A DNA stretch of 64,000 bases from Actinacidiphila cocklensis (GTDB lineage Bacteria; Actinomycetota; Actinomycetes; Streptomycetales; Streptomycetaceae), in the NCBI RefSeq assembly GCF_907177275.1, contig NZ_CAJSLV010000092.1:1-64000 (forward strand), read 5' to 3'. A model generated the notes under the pieces. It was not told where the DNA came from. It made no database searches and was given only the letters and a program-made list of their open reading frames with translations. Positions 8,214-17,273 of this stretch are shown here, piece by piece. Made by a program: the position numbers and the translations under genes. Positions within the stretch are counted from its first letter, which is position 1. The number at the start of each line of letters is the position of its first letter.

Positions 8214-10609
8214 GCGCGCTCGGCAAGGTCGTACGCGCCGGCGTCGGGCGGCGCCGGGTGCAGACCGTGGTGATGGTGCTGACCACGATGCTGGCGGTCA
8301 CCGCCTCGATCATGGCCGGCGGCCTGGTCGTCGCCTCGCAGGCGCCCTTCGACCACGCCTTCGCCAAGCAGCGCGGCGCGCACCTGACCGGGCGCTTCGA
8401 CGGCGGCAAGGCGACGTCGGAGCAGGTCGCCGCGACCGCGCACCTGCCCGCGGTGACCGCTGCGGCCGGCCCCTTCGCGGTGGTCACCGCGACCCCGCAG
8501 TTCGGCGAGGGCGGGCTGGTCATGATGATCGGCGAGGCGCCGCTGACGATCGCCGGCCGCGCGGCCGCGGGCGGCCCGGTCGACGCCGTCACCCTCACCA
8601 AGGGCCACTGGGTCACAGGTCCCGGCCAGATCGTGCTGACCGTGCCGGAGGACGGCCCCCGGATGGGCGAGGTCGGCGGCACCCTCAGTTTCCCCGCGCT
8701 GCCGGGCAGGCCGTCGCTGACGATCGTCGGCTACGCGCGCTCGGTCAGCAGGACCGCGGACGCCTGGGTCGCACCCGCCGAGATCGCCGCGCTGACCAGG
8801 CCGGGCGCCGCACCCGCGTACGAGATGCTCTACCGCTTCGCGCACGCGGGCACCGGCGCCGGCATGGCCCGCGACAAGAACGCGCTGGCCGCCGCCGTGC
8901 CGCCCGGCGCGCTCAGCGGGACGCTGTCGTACCTGACCACCAAGCACGCCGCCGACCGGGAGACGGCGACCTTCGTGCCCTTCATCGTGGCCTTCGGGGT
9001 GCTGGGCCTGGCGATGTCGGTGCTGATCATCGGCATCGTGGTCAGCGGCGCGGTCAGCGCGGGCACCCGGCGGATCGGGGTGCTCAAGTCGCTCGGCCTG
9101 ACCCCGGGCCAGGTCGGCAGGGCCTACGTCGGCCAGGCGCTGATCCCCGCGTCGGCCGGCACCGTGCTGGGCGTCGTCCTCGGCAACATCGCGTCCGTAC
9201 CGCTGCTCGCGCAGGCCTCCGACGCGTACGGCGCCGCGCCGCTGACCGTCGCCTGGTGGCTGGACCTCGCGGTGCCCGCCGGGGTGCTCGCGCTGGTCGT
9301 GGCCAGCGCGCTGGCGCCCGCGCTGCGGGCGGCCCGGCTGCGTACGGTCCAGGCGCTGGCGACCGGCCGCACCCCGCAGGTCGGCAGGGGCCGGCTGGCG
9401 GCGCGGGCGGCCTCCCGGCTGCCGCTGTCCCGCGCCCTGACGCTGGGCCTGGCAGGACCCTTCGCCCGGCCGGCCCGCTCGGCGACCATCTGGGCCGCGG
9501 TCGCCTTCGGCGCGGTCGGCGTGACCTTCGCCTTCGGGCTCGGCTCGTCGCTGTCCGCGATCCAGGACGGCGTGAACCGGCACAACCCGGGGCAGGTCTC
9601 CGTCAGCACCTTCGCGCCGCCGCCCGTCGATGCAGGCTCCGGCGCGGGCACGGACGCAGGCCCGCCGCCCCCGCCCGAGCCGGTCAGCGCCGACACCGCG
9701 GCCGTCGCCCGGACGATCGCGGCGCAGCCGGGCACCGCGGGCTCCTTCGGCACCGTCGAGCAGCAGGCGACCTTCGCCGGCATCCCGGGCGCGGTGCGCG
9801 TCACCGCCTACCAGGGCGACTCGTCCTGGGGCGGCCTGCAGATGGTCTCGGGCCACTGGCTCGACGGGTCCCGGCAGATCGTCGTCGGCCGGCGCTTCCT
9901 GGAGGCGACCGGCAAGCACGTCGGCGACAGCGTCACCCTCGAAGGCGACGGGCGCAGCGTGGCGGTCCGTGTCGTCGGCGAGGCGCTGACCGTCGACGAC
10001 GACGGGATGCACGTGGCGGCCGACACCGGGTCCTTCACGGCGCTGGGCCGCACCCTGCGGCCCGACACCTACGAGGTGCACCTCGCGCCCGGCACCGACC
10101 GGGCCGGCTACCTCCAGGACCTCAACACCGCCCTGAAGCCGCTGGGCGTCGAGGGCCGCGCGCAGGACAACCGGATCAGCTCCACGATCATCGCGATGGA
10201 CACGATGATCGCGATGCTGACGGTGATGCTGGTCGCCGTCGCCGGGCTCGGCGTGCTCAACACGGTGGTGCTCGACACCCGCGAGCGGGTCCACGACCTG
10301 GGCGTGATGAAGGCGCTCGGCATGGCGCCGCGCCAGACCGTGGCGATGGTCGTCACCTCGGTCGCCGGCATCGGCGCGGTCGCGGGCCTGATCGGGGTGC
10401 CGCTGGGCATGGCCCTGCACGGCTACGTCATCCCGGCGATGGGCAGCGCGGCCGGCACCCGCATCCCGCCGGCCGACCTGCACGTCTACCACCCGCTGCC
10501 GGTGCTGCTGCTGGCCCTGTCGGGGCTGGTCATCGCGGTGGCCGGGGCGCTGCTGCCGGCGACGTGGTCGGCCCGTACGCCGACCGCGACGAGCCTGCGC
10601 ACGGAATAG
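8210..10609 (+). CDS. FtsX-like ABC transporter permease
   Basis: This 799-residue membrane protein starts at ATG 8210, four bases inside the ATPase gene. It has an N-terminal helix, a large extracytoplasmic domain, a three-helix FtsX block (about residues 255-385), a second helix plus extracytoplasmic domain (from about 425), and a second C-terminal FtsX block. This is the duplicated architecture of actinobacterial efflux permeases. The motif RIGVLKSLGLTPGQV and its C-terminal copy VHDLGVMKALGMAPRQ mark the coupling helices that contact the ATPase. A 16-bp hairpin terminator follows. Confidence 0.94.
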   Translation: MSALGKVVRAGVGRRRVQTVVMVLTTMLAVTASIMAGGLVVASQAPFDHAFAKQRGAHLTGRFDGGKATSEQVAATAHLPAVTAAAGPFAVVTATPQFGEGGLVMMIGEAPLTIAGRAAAGGPVDAVTLTKGHWVTGPGQIVLTVPEDGPRMGEVGGTLSFPALPGRPSLTIVGYARSVSRTADAWVAPAEIAALTRPGAAPAYEMLYRFAHAGTGAGMARDKNALAAAVPPGALSGTLSYLTTKHAADRETATFVPFIVAFGVLGLAMSVLIIGIVVSGAVSAGTRRIGVLKSLGLTPGQVGRAYVGQALIPASAGTVLGVVLGNIASVPLLAQASDAYGAAPLTVAWWLDLAVPAGVLALVVASALAPALRAARLRTVQALATGRTPQVGRGRLAARAASRLPLSRALTLGLAGPFARPARSATIWAAVAFGAVGVTFAFGLGSSLSAIQDGVNRHNPGQVSVSTFAPPPVDAGSGAGTDAGPPPPPEPVSADTAAVARTIAAQPGTAGSFGTVEQQATFAGIPGAVRVTAYQGDSSWGGLQMVSGHWLDGSRQIVVGRRFLEATGKHVGDSVTLEGDGRSVAVRVVGEALTVDDDGMHVAADTGSFTALGRTLRPDTYEVHLAPGTDRAGYLQDLNTALKPLGVEGRAQDNRISSTIIAMDTMIAMLTVMLVAVAGLGVLNTVVLDTRERVHDLGVMKALGMAPRQTVAMVVTSVAGIGAVAGLIGVPLGMALHGYVIPAMGSAAGTRIPPADLHVYHPLPVLLLALSGLVIAVAGALLPATWSARTPTATSLRTE

Positions 10610-10647
10610 CGGTCAGCGGCGGCACGGCGTGCCCGCCGCGATTTCCG

Positions 10648-10687
10648 CCCCGGCGATATCCGGTGCCGCCCCCGGATATCGCCGGGG
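10648..10687 (+). terminator. Hairpin terminator after the ABC transporter operon
   Basis: A perfect 16-bp inverted repeat (10648-10663 with 10672-10687; arm CCCCGGCGATATCCGG) around an 8-base loop lies 38 bases after the permease stop codon. Confidence 0.85.
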
Positions 10688-10744
10688 TGTCCGGGTGCGG
10701 CACACTCTCCTCGGACAGCACACTGATTCGAGGGGGGAATTCAC

Positions 10745-11044
10745 ATGATCATATTCGGCACCAAGGGATATCTGTACACCCTGGCCATGATCACGCTGGT
10801 CTGCGGACGCTGCGGCAACCCGGCCGCGCACTCGCTCAAGAAGCGCGTCACCAAGTTCTCGCTGTTCTTCGTGCCGCTTTTCCCGATCAACACCAAGTAC
10901 GTCACCCAGTGCACGTTCTGCGGTGCCGCGCAGCAGTTGTCGAAGGAGCAGGCCGAGCAGCTGCAGGCCAGCGCGCAGCAGCCGCACCAGCAGCCGCAGT
11001 ACGGCCAGCCCGCCGTGCACGACCACCAGCACCCGACCGCCTGA
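10745..11044 (+). CDS. Zinc-ribbon domain protein
   Basis: This 99-residue protein starts at ATG 10745 behind a GAGGGGGGAAT ribosome-binding site. Two CxxC pairs (CGRCGN at about residue 20 and CTFCGA at about 58) form a zinc ribbon around a hydrophobic FSLFFVPLFPI loop. The tail is rich in Gln, His and Pro. Proteins of this shape are common in streptomycetes and have no assigned function. It is single, 89 bp upstream of the ABC/phosphatase fusion gene, and may or may not share its transcript. Confidence 0.8.
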   Translation: MIIFGTKGYLYTLAMITLVCGRCGNPAAHSLKKRVTKFSLFFVPLFPINTKYVTQCTFCGAAQQLSKEQAEQLQASAQQPHQQPQYGQPAVHDHQHPTA

Positions 11045-11132
11045 GGCCGTCCCCCATATCGCGCAGGACGGGTACGCCCGGCAGACTCGGTAACCGGGGC
11101 AGCGCCTGGCCCGGGGGCAGGAGGTGGTTGGC

Positions 11133-13004
11133 ATGAGCGGCAGTCCGCTGCTGACCGTGCGCGGCGTCTCCAAGCGGTTCGGTGCGGTGCAGGCCCTGAG
11201 CGACGTCGACCTCACGATCGACGAGGGCGAGGCCGTCGGCCTGGTCGGCAGCAACGGCGCGGGCAAGTCCACGCTGGTCAAGGTCATCTCGGGGGTGACA
11301 CAGGCCGACGAGGGCGTCATCGAGTGGCGCGGCCGGCCGGTCGACCTGCGCCGGCCCCAGGACGCCCTGCGGCTGGGCATCGCCACCATCCACCAGGACC
11401 TGTCGCTGTGCGACAACCTCGACACCGTCGAGAACCTCTTCCTCGGGCGCGAGCTGCGCACGCTGGGCATGCTCAGCGAGATCAAGATGGAGAAGCGCGC
11501 CCGCACCCTGCTGGACTCGCTGTCGATCTCCATCGGGAGCCTGCGCGTCCCGGTCGCCTCGCTGTCCGGCGCCCAGCGCCAGGGCGTCGCCATCGCCCGC
11601 GCGCTGATCGGCGAGCCCCGCCTGATCATCCTCGACGAGCCGACCGCCGCCCTCGGCCCGCGCCAGGCCGCCCGGGTGCTGGAACTGGTGCAGCGGCTGC
11701 GCGACCACCACCTCGGAGTGCTGCTGGTCAGCCCCGAGATGGAGGAGGTGCGGGCGGTCGCCGACCGGATGGCGGTGCTGCGGGTCGGCCGCAACACCGG
11801 CTTCTTCGACGTCAAATACACCACCCAGGAACAGATCGACGCGGCCGTCACCGGCAACACGGCGATGGCGGTCAACCTGCAGCAGAGCCTGCTGCCGCAC
11901 GGCCCGCCCGAGCAGAACGCGCTGGACGTCGCCTTCCGCTACCTGCCCGCGCAGGCCGGCGTCGGCGGCGACTGGTTCGACGTCATCCCGCTGGCCGGCG
12001 CCCGGGTCGCGGTCGTGGTCGGCGACATCGTCGGGCACGGCATGCACGCGGCGGCCACCATGGGACGGCTGCGGACGGCCGTCTTCAACTTCTCGATGAT
12101 CGACATGCCGCCCGACGAGCTGCTCGCGCACCTGGACGACCTGGTCGGCCGGATCGACAAGGACGAGGCGGCCCCCGGCGGGATCGGACCGCCCGGCGCC
12201 GGCGCCCCGATCGCCGGCGCGACCTGCCTGTACGCGATCTACGACCCGGTCACCCGGTACTGCCAGCTGGCCAGGGCCGGGCATCTGCCGCCCGCGCTGG
12301 TCCACCCCGACGGCAGCGTGGAACTGCTCGACGTGCCGGCCGGGCCGCCGCTGGGCCTGGGCGGGCTGCCCTTCGAGGCCATCGAGCACCGGCTGCCCGA
12401 GGGCAGCCGGCTGGTCCTCTACACCGACGGCCTGGTCGAGGACCGCACCACCGACATCGACGTCGGCCTCGACCGGCTGCTGACCGCCCTGGCCGGGCCG
12501 GCCGGCCGTACGACCGAGGAGACCTGCGACGCCGTCATCACCGCGATGATGCCGGCCGCCCCCAAGGACGACATCGCGCTGCTGGTGGCCGAGACCCGCG
12601 CGCTGCCCGACAGCCGGATCGCCCGCTGGGACGTCCCCACCGACCCCTCGGCCGTCGCCGCCGTACGCAACGCCGCCGCCGGCCAGCTCGCCGCCTGGGG
12701 CCTGGACGACCTGGCCTTCACCACCGAGCTGGTCCTCAGCGAGCTGATCACCAACGCGATCCGCTACGCCACCGGGCCGATCGACGTGCGCCTGCTGCTG
12801 GACCGCAGCCTGATATGCGAGGTCGCCGACGCGTCGAGCACCTCACCGCACCTGCGGTACGCGGCCACCACCGACGAAGGCGGCCGCGGCCTCTTCCTGG
12901 TGGCCCAGCTCGGCGAGCGCTGGGGCACCCGCTACACCAAGGCCGGCAAGATCATCTGGGTGGAGCAGCGGCTGCCCCGCAACGCCGTCGTCCCCCCGCG
13001 CTGA
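11133..13004 (+). CDS. ABC ATPase - PP2C (SpoIIE) phosphatase - HATPase fusion protein
   Basis: This 623-residue three-domain protein starts at ATG 11133, eight bases after AGGAGG. Residues 1 to about 240 are one ABC ATPase of the sugar-importer (RbsA/XylG) kind: Walker A GSNGAGKS (39-46), signature LSGAQ (144-148), Walker B ending Asp168-Glu169. The H-loop His is replaced by Pro201 (LLVSPEMEEV). Residues about 245-490 are a SpoIIE/PP2C phosphatase with its metal-binding motifs intact (GGDWFD, GDIVGHG, KDDIALLV). Residues about 500-620 are an anti-sigma-factor-like HATPase_c_2 domain with an N-box (SELITNAIRYA) and DEGGRGLFL. The phosphatase and kinase-like halves suggest a partner-switching regulator of an anti-sigma antagonist; the ABC domain may act as an ATP-dependent sensor. 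No permease gene is nearby. The role is inferred. Confidence 0.9.
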   Translation: MSGSPLLTVRGVSKRFGAVQALSDVDLTIDEGEAVGLVGSNGAGKSTLVKVISGVTQADEGVIEWRGRPVDLRRPQDALRLGIATIHQDLSLCDNLDTVENLFLGRELRTLGMLSEIKMEKRARTLLDSLSISIGSLRVPVASLSGAQRQGVAIARALIGEPRLIILDEPTAALGPRQAARVLELVQRLRDHHLGVLLVSPEMEEVRAVADRMAVLRVGRNTGFFDVKYTTQEQIDAAVTGNTAMAVNLQQSLLPHGPPEQNALDVAFRYLPAQAGVGGDWFDVIPLAGARVAVVVGDIVGHGMHAAATMGRLRTAVFNFSMIDMPPDELLAHLDDLVGRIDKDEAAPGGIGPPGAGAPIAGATCLYAIYDPVTRYCQLARAGHLPPALVHPDGSVELLDVPAGPPLGLGGLPFEAIEHRLPEGSRLVLYTDGLVEDRTTDIDVGLDRLLTALAGPAGRTTEETCDAVITAMMPAAPKDDIALLVAETRALPDSRIARWDVPTDPSAVAAVRNAAAGQLAAWGLDDLAFTTELVLSELITNAIRYATGPIDVRLLLDRSLICEVADASSTSPHLRYAATTDEGGRGLFLVAQLGERWGTRYTKAGKIIWVEQRLPRNAVVPPR

Positions 13005-13041
13005 CCCGCGGCCCCGCCGCCTCAGCCGGCCAGGACGCGGA

Positions 13042-13076
13042 CCGGCCCGGCGGAGAGGGGATCTCCGCCGGGCCGG
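13042..13076. terminator. Bidirectional hairpin terminator
   Basis: A perfect 15-bp inverted repeat (13042-13056 with 13062-13076; arm CCGGCCCGGCGGAGA) and a 5-base loop separate the convergent phosphatase-fusion and S53 peptidase genes. Confidence 0.88.
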
Positions 13077-13098
13077 CCGGGGTGCTGCGGGGCAGGGG

Positions 13099-15207
13099 TT
13101 ACCTGCGGCCGCCCGTCAGGTACGACAGGGTCGGCGTGCCCAGGCCCGTGGCGTTGTCGTAGCCGCGGACCGCGTTGAGCGAGGTGTCCTGGCCGAAGGC
13201 GACGAGCCGCGCGGTCAGGGAGCCGTTGATCACGCCGAAGTCGACGATGCTGCTCAGCGGGGTCCTGGCGTGCTGCGCCGCGTTCTCGTCCACCACGTCG
13301 CGCAGCTGGCCGGGGTGCGCGTACAGCAGCGGGTTGGCGAAGCCGATGGCGTGGTGCCTGGCCTGGAGCGCGTCCGCCTGGACCGCGGCGAACTCCGGGG
13401 ACGACACGCTGGTGCCGCCGTAGCCGCCCTCGCTGTAGTCGGCGCCGTCGGATATGCCGACCAGCACCGAGGTGTAGAGGTCGCCGACCATCGAGACGTC
13501 GGGCGTGACGCGCTTGGCGGCACGGCTGTGCGCGCCCGTCATCAGGGTGTGCGACAGCGAGTCGGGCACCGAGCCGCGCTGGTACGCCGGCTGCGCGAAG
13601 TCCTCGCTGGTGCCGCCGCCACCGCCGAAGTAGAACGGCGCGGGGACCGCCGGGACCCAACTGGTGCCGTCCGCCGACAGGTTGGAGCGCAGGGTGCCCA
13701 TGTCGGTCTCGAAGCCGTAGCTGCCCGACTTGCTGTCGATGCCCAGCGCGGTACCGCCGACCGAGGTCACCCACGGGTCGGAGTCGGGCCAGTTGGCCTG
13801 CGCGCGGGCGGTGTCGGGCTGGCAGTTGGCGCCGGTCGCGGCGGCCAGCGGGCTGCTGTCACCGCAGTCGCCCGCGGAGAAGCCGATGCCGATGCCCTCG
13901 GCCGCGGCCTGCTTGAACACCTGCTCGTACGCGGCGATCTCGGATGCGGAGACGTCGAGGTTGTCCGTGGTGTGCATGATCTCGCCCCACGAGTTGGAGA
14001 CGACATCCGCCAGGTGCTGGTCCACGATCGTGGTGATCGCGCTCAACAGGTCGTCGTCGTTGCAGGAGTCGGCCCCCACGTAGACGACCTTGGCGTCGGG
14101 CGCGAGTCCGTGCGCCATCTCGACGTCCAGCGCCTCCTCCGGCGCCCAGCCCTCGGGTCCGCCGCACAGGTCCTGGTCCCGCCACTGCGACGGGTCGACG
14201 TGCTCGGTGTACTGGCCGTTCCTGAACGCCTTGTCACCGTGGTTGACCGCGTACTGGTCGGCGTCGGCGAGCATCGTCGAGCTGCCGTACGCGTCCACGA
14301 TCGCGATCGTCGCGCCCTTGCCGGTCAGCCCCGACGCGGTGATGCCGTACGCCTTGCGCAGCTGCGAGGGGTAGAACGAGCACTGGTCGAAGGGCGTCGC
14401 GCCCTTGGAGTAGCCCGCGGGACCCGCCGTGGTGGACTTCTGGCCCCAGTAGTCGGAGCAGGTCGCGGTGGTCGGCAGGGTGCCCCCGGACTTCTGCACC
14501 AGGGTGCCCTTGGCGGCCGCGCCCGGCGTGTCGTCGACCCGGATCGAGTCGGGCCTGGCCCGGGTGCCCGCCGAGCTGAGGCCGTTGACGCCGAGGATCG
14601 CGGACGACACCGACGCGGGGACGGTGACGTCGCGGGCCGGCGCGTGCCGCAGCTGCCCGCCCACCCGGTACTGGTGGATGGCGGTGCCGAAGGCCTTGGT
14701 GATGGCCGCGTCGGTGCCGCGCACGGTGATCGCGTGCTCGGTGCTGCCCACCACCTTCAGGCCCGCACCGGTCGCCCAGGCGGTGACCGCGTGGATCTGC
14801 GCGGACGTGGCGCCGAACCGCGCCTGGTACTGCGCAGGACTGAGGAACTGCCCGTAGCTCGCGCTCGCCGGGTCCGAGACCGCGGTGGCGTACGCGGTCA
14901 GGCCCGCGGGGTCCTGGCCTGCCAGGTAGACGGTGCCGGTGATCTCGGTGCCGGCCGGCACGGAGCCGGCGTCGCCGGCCGGGGTCGCCCATGCGGGGTG
15001 GCTGCCGGCGATCGTCTTCGCGGCCGGCGCCGCGGCGCCGGCGGCCGCCTGCGAGGGACCTGCGGCCAGCAGTGCGCCGGACGCCATGGCGAGCGAGGCC
15101 GCCGCGACCACGGCGGCCCGCACTGCACGGGGTTTTTGTATGTCGGTGATGACTACTCCAACGTGTGGCTCGGTACGGGACTTGACCGTTCGGAGACCGT
15201 TCTGCAT
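13099..15207 (-). CDS. Secreted S53-family serine-carboxyl peptidase (sedolisin/kumamolisin type)
   Basis: This is a preproprotein of about 702 residues. A signal peptide (hydrophobic stretch ending ALLAAGPSQA) is followed by an S53 activation propeptide and the catalytic domain. The Glu-Asp pair is in EEALDVEMAHG, the oxyanion Asp in FSAGDCGD, and the nucleophile Ser in GGTSVSSPEFAA. A C-terminal GYDNATGLGTP matches the calcium-site region of the family. Such enzymes are acid-active endopeptidases secreted to degrade proteins. The start is uncertain: ATG 15207 gives a long signal peptide and no clear ribosome-binding site, and the open frame extends to 15237. Confidence 0.93.
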   Translation of the reverse strand: MQNGLRTVKSRTEPHVGVVITDIQKPRAVRAAVVAAASLAMASGALLAAGPSQAAAGAAAPAAKTIAGSHPAWATPAGDAGSVPAGTEITGTVYLAGQDPAGLTAYATAVSDPASASYGQFLSPAQYQARFGATSAQIHAVTAWATGAGLKVVGSTEHAITVRGTDAAITKAFGTAIHQYRVGGQLRHAPARDVTVPASVSSAILGVNGLSSAGTRARPDSIRVDDTPGAAAKGTLVQKSGGTLPTTATCSDYWGQKSTTAGPAGYSKGATPFDQCSFYPSQLRKAYGITASGLTGKGATIAIVDAYGSSTMLADADQYAVNHGDKAFRNGQYTEHVDPSQWRDQDLCGGPEGWAPEEALDVEMAHGLAPDAKVVYVGADSCNDDDLLSAITTIVDQHLADVVSNSWGEIMHTTDNLDVSASEIAAYEQVFKQAAAEGIGIGFSAGDCGDSSPLAAATGANCQPDTARAQANWPDSDPWVTSVGGTALGIDSKSGSYGFETDMGTLRSNLSADGTSWVPAVPAPFYFGGGGGTSEDFAQPAYQRGSVPDSLSHTLMTGAHSRAAKRVTPDVSMVGDLYTSVLVGISDGADYSEGGYGGTSVSSPEFAAVQADALQARHHAIGFANPLLYAHPGQLRDVVDENAAQHARTPLSSIVDFGVINGSLTARLVAFGQDTSLNAVRGYDNATGLGTPTLSYLTGGRR

Positions 15208-15279
15208 GGTCACCGGGCTGTAGTGTGCACGCCACACGAAGGCGGAGGGAACCGCGGACCGTGGTCCTTAGCTGGACCT

Positions 15280-16089
15280 TTACTTGTAGACGGCGCCGGG
15301 CTGCGGAGTGCCCGGGGCCAGGAGCTGCTTGACGGTGACGAAGGTGTAACCGCGGGCCTGGAGCGTGGAGATGATCGCGGGGACGGCCGCGACGGTGCCG
15401 TTGTAGCCCTTGCCGGTCGGGTCGACCAGGTCGTGCAGCAGGATGATGCCGTCCCGTCCGGTCTTCTTGAGTATCCGCTGGGCTATCAGCTGCGAGTCGG
15501 TGGTCTTGTAGTCGGCGCCGTCCGCGCTCCAGACGACCTCCGCCATGCCGAGGTCCTTGGCGATCGCGGTGACCGTGCCGCTGGTGCGGCCCTGCGGCGG
15601 GCGCAGCAGCGTCGGGCGGACGCCGGTCACCTTCTCGACGGCGTCGCGGCCCTCGGTGATCTCCTTGCGGACCTCGGCCTTGCTGATCCTGGTGAGTATC
15701 CGGTGCGACCAGGTGAGCGTCTCGACCTCGTCGCCCTGCGCGGCCATCGCCCTGACCATCTCGGGGTGCTTCATCACGTGGTTCTTGCCGAGCGTGAAGA
15801 AGGTGGCGTGGATGTGGTACTTGTCCAGCAGGTCCAGGATCTGCGGGGTGCGGACGCTCGGCCCCGCGTCGAAGGTCAGGGCCACGCACTTGGCCTTGCG
15901 GCAGTCGACCGTGCCGCCGCCGGGACCCGGGGCGAAGGCGGCGGCGCCGCTTGCCGCGACGTGGTCGCGGGCCTTGGCCGGGCTCGTCGCGTCGTAGCCG
16001 TTGCAGCCGGCCAGGCCGGCGGCCGCGAGCCCGGTGGCCAGCAGCGCGGCCAGGGTGCGGACACGGCGTGCGGTACTGGTGCTCCGCAT
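15280..16089 (-). CDS. NodB-fold lipoprotein with degenerate metal site
   Basis: This 269-residue lipoprotein (lipobox LAGC, Cys29) carries a polysaccharide-deacetylase (NodB/CE4) domain. Motif 1 is TFDAGPS, keeping the catalytic Asp74 but with Ala75 where the metal-binding Asp sits. Motif 2 is TLTWSH, with Leu125 in place of the first metal His; His129 remains. Motif 3 is RPPQG instead of RPPYG, while LLHD is kept. TFDAG variants are, as I recall, common in actinobacteria, but loss of a metal His is not. It is probably a weak enzyme or non-catalytic glycan binder at the cell surface. A GAGGAGGGGG ribosome-binding site precedes ATG 16089. Confidence 0.85.
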   Translation of the reverse strand: MRSTSTARRVRTLAALLATGLAAAGLAGCNGYDATSPAKARDHVAASGAAAFAPGPGGGTVDCRKAKCVALTFDAGPSVRTPQILDLLDKYHIHATFFTLGKNHVMKHPEMVRAMAAQGDEVETLTWSHRILTRISKAEVRKEITEGRDAVEKVTGVRPTLLRPPQGRTSGTVTAIAKDLGMAEVVWSADGADYKTTDSQLIAQRILKKTGRDGIILLHDLVDPTGKGYNGTVAAVPAIISTLQARGYTFVTVKQLLAPGTPQPGAVYK

Positions 16090-16143
16090 GCGGGAGTTCC
16101 CCCTCCTCGTGGTGGATCGCCCGCCCTGGCGGACCGCGAGGAA

Positions 16144-16162
16144 CTATACACATCGCGTATAG
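16144..16162. promoter_or_regulatory. Palindrome overlapping a -10-like sequence
   Basis: The inverted repeat CTATAC-7 bp-GTATAG lies between the YdbC-like reductase and the NodB lipoprotein. On the minus strand it overlaps TATAGT, a good -10 hexamer, 54 bases before the lipoprotein start. It may be an operator over that promoter; no cognate repressor is in the window. Confidence 0.4.
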
Positions 16163-16199
16163 CTGACCCGCCCCGGGGGGCTCCCGCGGAGCGCGCGGC

Positions 16200-17060
16200 T
16201 CAGACCGCGTTCAACTCGGCCACCGCGTCGGCCGGAAGGACCAGGTCGGCGGCGGCGATGTTCTCCCGCAGGTGCGCCACCGACGACGTACCGGGGATCA
16301 GCACCGTCGCGGGGGAGCGCTGCAGCAGCCAGGCCAGTGCCGTCTGCTGGGGGGTCGCGCCGACGCGGGCGGCGACGGACTCCAGGGTCGCCGACTGGAT
16401 CGGGGTGAAGCCGCCCAGCGGGAAGAACGCGGCGAAGGCGATGCCTTCGGCGGCGCACCGGTCGAGCAGCGCGTCGTCCGCGCGGTTGGCGATGTTGTAG
16501 AGGTTCTGCACGGTCACCACCGGGGCGACGGCCTGCGCCTCGGTGAGCTGCTCGCCGGTGACGTTGCTCAGCCCCAGGTGCCGGATCAGGCCCTGCTCGC
16601 GCAGCTCGGCGAGCACCCCGAACTCCTCGGCCAGCGGTGCGCTGCCGGGACCCTCGATGCCGCCGACCCGCAGGTTGACCACGTCGAGCGCGTCCAGGCC
16701 GAGCCGCCGCAGGTTGTCCTCGACCTGCCGGCGCAGCGACTCGGGCTCCAGCGCCGGCAGCCACGCGCCCTTGCTGTCGCGCCGCGCGCCGACCTTGGTG
16801 ACGATGTGCAGGTCCCCGGGGTACGGGTGCAGCGCCTCCCTGATCAGCTCGTTGACGACGTGGGGGCCGTAGAAGTCGCTGGTGTCGATGTGCGTCACGC
16901 CGAGGTCGACGGCCGTACGCAGCACCGCGAGCGCCTCGTCGCGGTCCTTCGGCGGCCCGAACACCCCGGGTCCCGCGAGCTGCATGGCGCCGTATCCCAT
17001 ACGGCTGAGCGTCAGGCCGGGAGCGGGGGTGAACACCCCGCCGGAAATCGTGCCGGTCAT
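16200..17060 (-). CDS. YdbC-like aldo/keto reductase
   Basis: This 286-residue aldo/keto reductase closely follows the Escherichia coli YdbC pattern: RMGYGAMQLAGPGVFGPP near the N-terminus, HIDTSDFYGPHV, DALDVVNLRV, FFPLGGFTPIQS and IPGTSSVAHLREN. Asp59, Tyr64 and the VTKVGA Lys of the tetrad are present. The tetrad His of ordinary family members is absent, the site reading NLRV; this is a feature of the YdbC group rather than a mutation. It probably reduces small carbonyls with NADPH. ATG 17060 was chosen from the family N-terminus; a GAAAGG ribosome-binding site lies upstream. Confidence 0.9.
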   Translation of the reverse strand: MTGTISGGVFTPAPGLTLSRMGYGAMQLAGPGVFGPPKDRDEALAVLRTAVDLGVTHIDTSDFYGPHVVNELIREALHPYPGDLHIVTKVGARRDSKGAWLPALEPESLRRQVEDNLRRLGLDALDVVNLRVGGIEGPGSAPLAEEFGVLAELREQGLIRHLGLSNVTGEQLTEAQAVAPVVTVQNLYNIANRADDALLDRCAAEGIAFAAFFPLGGFTPIQSATLESVAARVGATPQQTALAWLLQRSPATVLIPGTSSVAHLRENIAAADLVLPADAVAELNAV

Positions 17061-17273
17061 GTGGAAATGCCTTTCGTGGTGTCCCGGGCTCGTCCCCGGA
17101 CACCCTCCAGCTTCACCCGTCACGGGCCCGTGGGGCAGTACCCCGATGATCCTGGGAGTGGCACTCCCCCCTTGGGGCCGACGGCCTCCCCCCGCGCCAC
17201 CCCGGGGTTGCCGCCCCGCGGCCCGGGGTGCGAACGTTGGGGCCGGCGTGAGGTGGGAGAAAGGGGAGGTCGG

